The notes below the pieces were generated by a model, which saw only the letters and a list, made by a program, of their open reading frames with translations, had not been told where the DNA came from and did no database searches. Made by a program: the position numbers and the translations under genes. DNA of 35,048 nucleotides from Schoenoplectus triqueter. Its lineage: Eukaryota; Streptophyta; Magnoliopsida; Poales; Cyperaceae. The stretch covers positions 1 to 35,048 of the forward strand of contig CAXKVV010000673.1 in NCBI GenBank assembly GCA_964058805.1. Direction: 5' to 3'. Of the stretch, positions 31,538 through 35,048 are shown one piece after another (within the stretch, counting starts at the first letter, position 1; each line of letters opens with the position of its first letter).

Positions 31538-32040
31538 TGATCTTGACATTTGAGTTGGTAAGGAAACTTAACTCAATGTCTCGTATCTCAAAAATAATTC
31601 AAGTCTCTATATAGATCATCGAGATTTTGAATGTCTAGATTTATGAATTAGCGCAATGCTTCAGATTCATAGTCTAGAAGATTAGTAAAGACCAAAAAAG
31701 GGACCATCCCGTCTTTCTGATTCACCGGATCTTGATATTGAGCGGGCAGAGCGCTTACATTCATATCCTGTATCTTGGAAGATTCACGTTGATCTTGATA
31801 TTTGAGTTGGTAAGAAGCCTTAACTTAATATCTCGTATCTCGGGAATCATTCAGTATCTCTATATGGATTATCGAGATATTTGAATGCCTAGGTTCATGA
31901 GCTGGCATAGTGTTTTATGTTCATGATATAGAAGATCAGTTAAGACGATTAAAATCTTCTTCGTCTTTTTGATAACCAGTCCTTGATGCTGAGCTGACAT
32001 AACACTTCAAGTTTCACATCATGTGTACTAACATTCACAT
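31538..32040. repeat. Diverged tandem duplication, period about 252 bp
   Basis: TTGATCTTGACATTTGAGTT near 31538 recurs near 31790 as TTGATCTTGATATTTGAGTT. Both continue with GTAAG, CTCGTATCTC, CTCTATAT, ATCGAGAT and TTGAATG. Non-coding. Confidence 0.75.
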
Positions 32041-32127
32041 GGTCTGAACTGCCATTAATCGAGGTTCGTGGTCTGAGTTGCCATTAATCGAGACTCATGG
32101 TCTGAACTGCCATTAATTGAGATTCAC
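32041..32127. repeat. 29-bp tandem repeat, 3 copies
   Basis: GGTCTGAACTGCCATTAATC followed by GAGRYTCRT, at 32041, 32070 and 32099, with few substitutions. Confidence 0.85.
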
Positions 32128-32583
32128 AAGGTGTTGACTACCTTGAAATGTCCATATCTTCTCTGCCCTTTCTCACAGCGACCACTTAAAATTGCTTAAC
32201 TATTCTATTTTTTTTCCTTTTTTAGTTAGAGGTTCCTCGGGTTTAAAGTCCAGGGTAATTAACAATGGGGGTTTGCGCTCATTGGAATCTTAAAGACCCC
32301 ACAATCACAAAAATCTTTAAATGTGCATTCCAAATTCATATAAATATACCCCAATGCACACTTAGAGTGATCTCTGTGTCCTTCTTCCATAATTCATCGT
32401 CCAAGTTTCTTTTTCAGGGCGGTGAGAGACGTGAAAAAGGGTCGCACAATGTTTAACATGTATCAACAATTATAGCACGTATAAATTCAACAAATTATAA
32501 GTAAAATTGGAAAAATATATAAGAAAATTCAGAGTGATCCTAGTCACAAAAAATAAAATTGACGTGTCATATTTAAAAATATC

Positions 32584-32658
32584 ATATAGGTTAGAGTGAT
32601 TCTGGTCTCTAACTTCAGTATCAAGCCAATCTTTTAAGCATACAAGCATTTCAAAAGT
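32584..32658 (-). pseudogene. hAT dimerisation-domain remnant
   Basis: The minus strand reads TFEMLVCLKDWLDTEVRDQN. It aligns without gaps to TFERLVCLKDWFDAEQRNQH of hAT relic 1 and to IFERLVWLKDWIDAEERNQY of relic 2. The upstream part of the domain is missing: TTTAATATGTTGAG and then subterminal sequence follow. Although only 25 codons, the match is clear and identifies the surrounding insertion as hAT-derived, or as having absorbed a hAT piece. Confidence 0.75.
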
Positions 32659-32659
32659 T

Positions 32660-32906
32660 TAATATGTTGAGTATTTTATACGTGCTACACATACGTGTAG
32701 ATATGTTAGACGTGCGTGTTCGTGTTCAAGTGTTATACATGCATGTTTAGACGTGTTAAAATTATTCATATGTTAATCACGCATGTTTAATAACATAACA
32801 TGTATGACACATAAACACGTCACGTGCAGACACGTTCAGACATAAACACTTATTCATATCCATATTTATACATACGTATACACATATCTAACACGTTTAT
32901 CATCAC
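32660..32906. repeat. Right subterminal region of hAT relic 3
   Basis: Many ACGTGTT, ACACGT, GACGTGCGTGTTCGTGTTC and CACGCATG motifs in a 250-bp stretch end in AACACGTTTATCATCAC. The composition matches 26028-26275. Such cytosine-guanine alternating subterminal repeats are common in plant hAT elements. Confidence 0.65.
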
Positions 32907-33775
32907 CTTAGGTGGAGCTGTAATGAAAGGCGCGCCATAGTACTTGGGTGTAAGGACATTGGACGAACAAGTGTGCATTGGTCTATACTATGTTATCCCC
33001 GCATAATCCATAATTGATATTGTGCGGCCAGTTTTTGGAGGCTAAGTTTCATGATGTTTGTAACCTATCTTTGATGAGTAGTCACAAAAAGATTCGTGTT
33101 CTCTCAAGTATTTTTGCTATCCATAATGTTTTATAAATCGGTGGTTTAATCTCTGGGTCAATGAAGAAGTTGTATGTGGACTTGGTCGTGTATTTTCCTG
33201 ATTGTTCCCATCTCCATAGTAGGATCCCATATGCTGATCTTATGGTGGAGACTGTGTATATATGTAGTAACTCCATGATATCTGTAAGAAAAGGGATAAT
33301 CCCGCAACTCATTGTTATAGTAAGTGGTGATAACGGTCTTTCATAAGGAGTCCTCATTAGATTGAAGCTTCCAAACCCAACGCATAAGGAGTGCGGTATT
33401 TTATAATTTAATGTCATGAATATCTAGTCCTCCATTATATTTTGGTAAACATAATGCTACCCAGTTTACTAAACAGTGTCCTCCTTGACAATGCTCATTG
33501 CCTCTCCATAGAAAGGATCTTGCAATTCTTTGTAGTTTTTTAATCAGCCATGTGGGAAGCTAGAATGCCTGCATGTAGTGCAGCGGAATCGCATTCATAA
33601 CCATTGTGACTAGGATGTGTCTCCCAGCAATCGATAGGCTATTTGTTTTCCACCCAACAAGTTTATTTTTCGTTGTTGTAATTATCGATAATAGATCCCG
33701 CTTCTTGTTAAAAGAGAAGGGATGGATAAAATAAGCTTTCTTAATATTAGACAATCTTATATCTTTCTTGCTTAT
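32907..33775 (-). pseudogene. LINE ORF2 (reverse transcriptase C-terminus and zf-RVT), upstream half
   Basis: Minus strand, from 33775 down: KLVGWKTNSLSIAGRHILVT and NAIPLHYMQAF, then IARSFLWRGNEHCQGGHCLV, VALCLPKYNGGLDIHDIKL, ALLMRWVWKL, then KTLWIAKILERTRIFL, INYGLCGDNIV and HLFVQCPYTQVLWRAFHYSS. This is the plant non-LTR retrotransposon pattern: the end of reverse transcriptase, then the zf-RVT domain with its CxxC...HxxxxC zinc ligands. Several stops show it is inactive. It is cut at the right end of hAT relic 3 and continues at 26027-25686. Confidence 0.85.
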
Positions 33776-34136
33776 AAAATAACATAATATAACTCTTTAT
33801 ATAGCTTAAACATTTGAGAAGACTCTAGAAATTCGTAATAAAAACATATAATAAAAATAGAATTCTAAACAACACCCTTTCAGCTGACCCATATCCACTA
33901 AAATCGTCATACCTCTCTGTATGGAACTCCAAACGATTTAGAATTTGAACCATTAGAAACTAGACGTCAAGAGCTTTCCATCCATAGGTCATATACTAAA
34001 TTCCACATCCATGTGCCCCTTCAAATGCTGTCATTAATCATCCTTAAAATTCTGCCAAAATGCTGAAGCTAAAGAGTCTCCCTTTATTTCCTAATTTATT
34101 TAATTTTAATACTAAAATTAAGTTTATCTTTCAACA
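33776..34136 (-). mobile_element. Truncated LTR of a second copia family
   Basis: In the minus sense it starts TGTTGAAAGATAAACTTAAT right after a polypurine tract and contains GCTATATAAAGAG (TATA, plus 33793-33805). It then breaks off at the LINE. The other LTR end is not in the window. It differs from the 6687-16804 family. Confidence 0.55.
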
Positions 34137-34138
34137 CA

Positions 34139-34151
34139 CCCTCTTAAACTT
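34139..34151 (-). other. Polypurine tract of the second copia element
   Basis: The minus strand reads AAGTTTAAGAGGG immediately ahead of the LTR start TGTTGAAAG, with GTG between. It fits a copia polypurine tract. Confidence 0.5.
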
Positions 34152-34579
34152 AATTTCTTTTTCATCCTTTATGCCAATCATCATTGAACTTCTTCATAAC
34201 TCGCAGCGAATAGTGACGTCACTCATTGACGGCTTCTTCTCGATTCAATGATCTAGGAAATTCAAAAAATCAATCGTGGTTTCATCTCATATGTCATCCA
34301 ATTTGCCTGACTCTTCAGGTCATGAATATGTGAGATTCACACCCACAACGCGGCTCCACACTACATTTTTTCATGTCGCTCCACACCATATCTTTTCATG
34401 GTCTTCGCATACTTCCAGCAAAACATCTCATAATGTTGCTAGTTCTCTTATCCTAGCACTCATTGCACAGCCTATCATGAGTCATTGCTCATGTCGGCTT
34501 CACTCACCGATTCTTCGAAAACCACTGGTAAAAACTTCACCACGCTTTTGTAACATTCGTTGCTTGATACATAGCTCTC
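34152..34579 (-). other. Remnant interior between gag and LTR, pol deleted
   Basis: About 430 bp with no recognisable protease, integrase or reverse transcriptase. The plus frame 34276-34587 is not a known family. A pol gene of more than 3 kb would be expected here, so a large deletion joined gag to the 3' end. Confidence 0.45.
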
Positions 34580-35048
34580 ATGATTGATAAGTTTTCCTTT
34601 TTTTTCTCTTACATTATTTGTGTGCCTCGAGAGAACCAGCAAGCTCGCCGATTGTGAGCTTCGCAAGGTCCTTTGACTCTTTTATTGCGCACACAACATT
34701 CTCAAAATTGTTGGTTAATGATATCAAAATCTTCTCCACAACTTGCGCATCGGTTAACGCTTCGACATTACGAATGAGTTGGTTCACCACAACTTGTACA
34801 CGCGTGATGTAGTCAGATACACTTTCTGACCCTTTCATCTTCATGCTCTCCAACTCGCCACGAAGAGTTTGGAGACACACTTGCTTGACTCAGTCGGCTC
34901 ATTTGAACACTTTTTCTAAAATGTCCCACGCTTCTTTTGAAGTACTTGCACCGGCAATCTTCTCAAAGCCCGACTCGTCAACGGCTCGGAACAACATGTA
35001 TAATGCCGTCTTATCCTTCGATCGCGCCTTTTTTAACGCCTTATTTTG
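34580..35048 (-). pseudogene. copia gag pseudogene, runs off the window end
   Basis: Minus strand from the window edge: LKKARSKDKTALYMLFRAVD, FEKIAGASTSKEAWDILEKV, then two stops close together, then VCLQTLRGELESMKMKGSES, VSDYITRVQVVVNQLIRN and SLTNNFENVVCAIKESKDLA. This is the UBN2-type gag core of plant copia elements. After EAHK there is a stop and a Lys-rich decayed tail. The gag start lies beyond 35048. It comes from a different copia family than 6687-16804. Confidence 0.88.

Larger units (their letters stand above)
26028..32906 (-). mobile_element. 6.9-kb hAT-like insertion (relic 3) splitting a LINE
   Basis: Its ends, read inward, are GTGATGAACGTGTA (left) and GTGATGATAAACGTGTTAGA (right). 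Flanking 9-mers CTTCGGCGG (26019) and CTTAGGTGG (32907) differ at two positions and may be an old target duplication (8 bp would suit hAT, 9 bp Mutator-like elements). Both ends carry ACGTGTT/ACACGT-rich subterminal sequence. A short hAT dimerisation-domain remnant lies at 32584-32658 on the minus strand, which favours hAT. The long interior has no transposase and holds unrelated repeats and a promoter-like segment. Confidence 0.6.

Overview
The window looks like nuclear DNA of a flowering plant, probably a eudicot. It is AT-rich and mostly built of nested, decayed transposable elements: Ty1/copia retrotransposons primed by initiator tRNA-Met, three hAT DNA-transposon relics, a LINE, and a candidate solo LTR. 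There is one intact host gene, a clade A protein phosphatase 2C of the abscisic-acid (ABA) pathway with two introns. No bacterial-type features, tRNA/rRNA genes or CRISPR arrays were seen.

Layout. 1-764: AT-rich spacer. 765-4098: hAT relic 1, transposase on the minus strand, catalytic middle largely deleted, GGGTCGGG-type subterminal repeats. 4354-5552: candidate solo LTR inside an (ATT)n tract, carrying a CGTTATAACG palindrome array. 5920-6686: older, truncated copia LTR. 6687-16804: copia element on the minus strand, with its 3' LTR at 6687-8802, a decayed gag-pol, a long repeat-rich leader, the primer-binding site at 14367-14378 and its 5' LTR at 14380-16804. 16805-17152: start of a second, tandem copy of the same copia interior, cut by hAT relic 2 (17153-20092, plus strand). 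20093-23659: spacer leading into the PP2C promoter region. 23660-25411: PP2C gene. 25686-26027 and 32907-33775: two halves of one LINE on the minus strand, split by a 6.9-kb hAT-like insertion (26028-32906). 33776-35048: remains of a different copia element (LTR, polypurine tract, gag pseudogene) running off the window end.

How things work together. The PP2C is expected to inactivate SnRK2 kinases and to be inhibited by ABA-bound PYR/PYL receptors; it has the metal-binding Asp residues and the receptor-contact Trp. A perfect ABRE/G-box lies about 1.1 kb upstream. All transposon coding regions are broken, so any mobility would need proteins supplied from elsewhere.

Most unusual signal. hAT relics 1 and 2 share a very similar block of about 90 bp downstream of their transposase stop codons. 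It has complementary outer arms, internal hairpins and a conserved AATAAA, while most of the transposase is lost. Its core recalls, from memory only, the scaffold of bacterial HEARO/omega RNAs. Other points of interest are the CGTTATAACG arrays shared by an LTR and both ends of hAT relic 2, a bZIP-like minisatellite next to the copia TATA box whose copy number differs between LTRs, and a degenerate GCACGAACAGTG array inside the 6.9-kb insertion.
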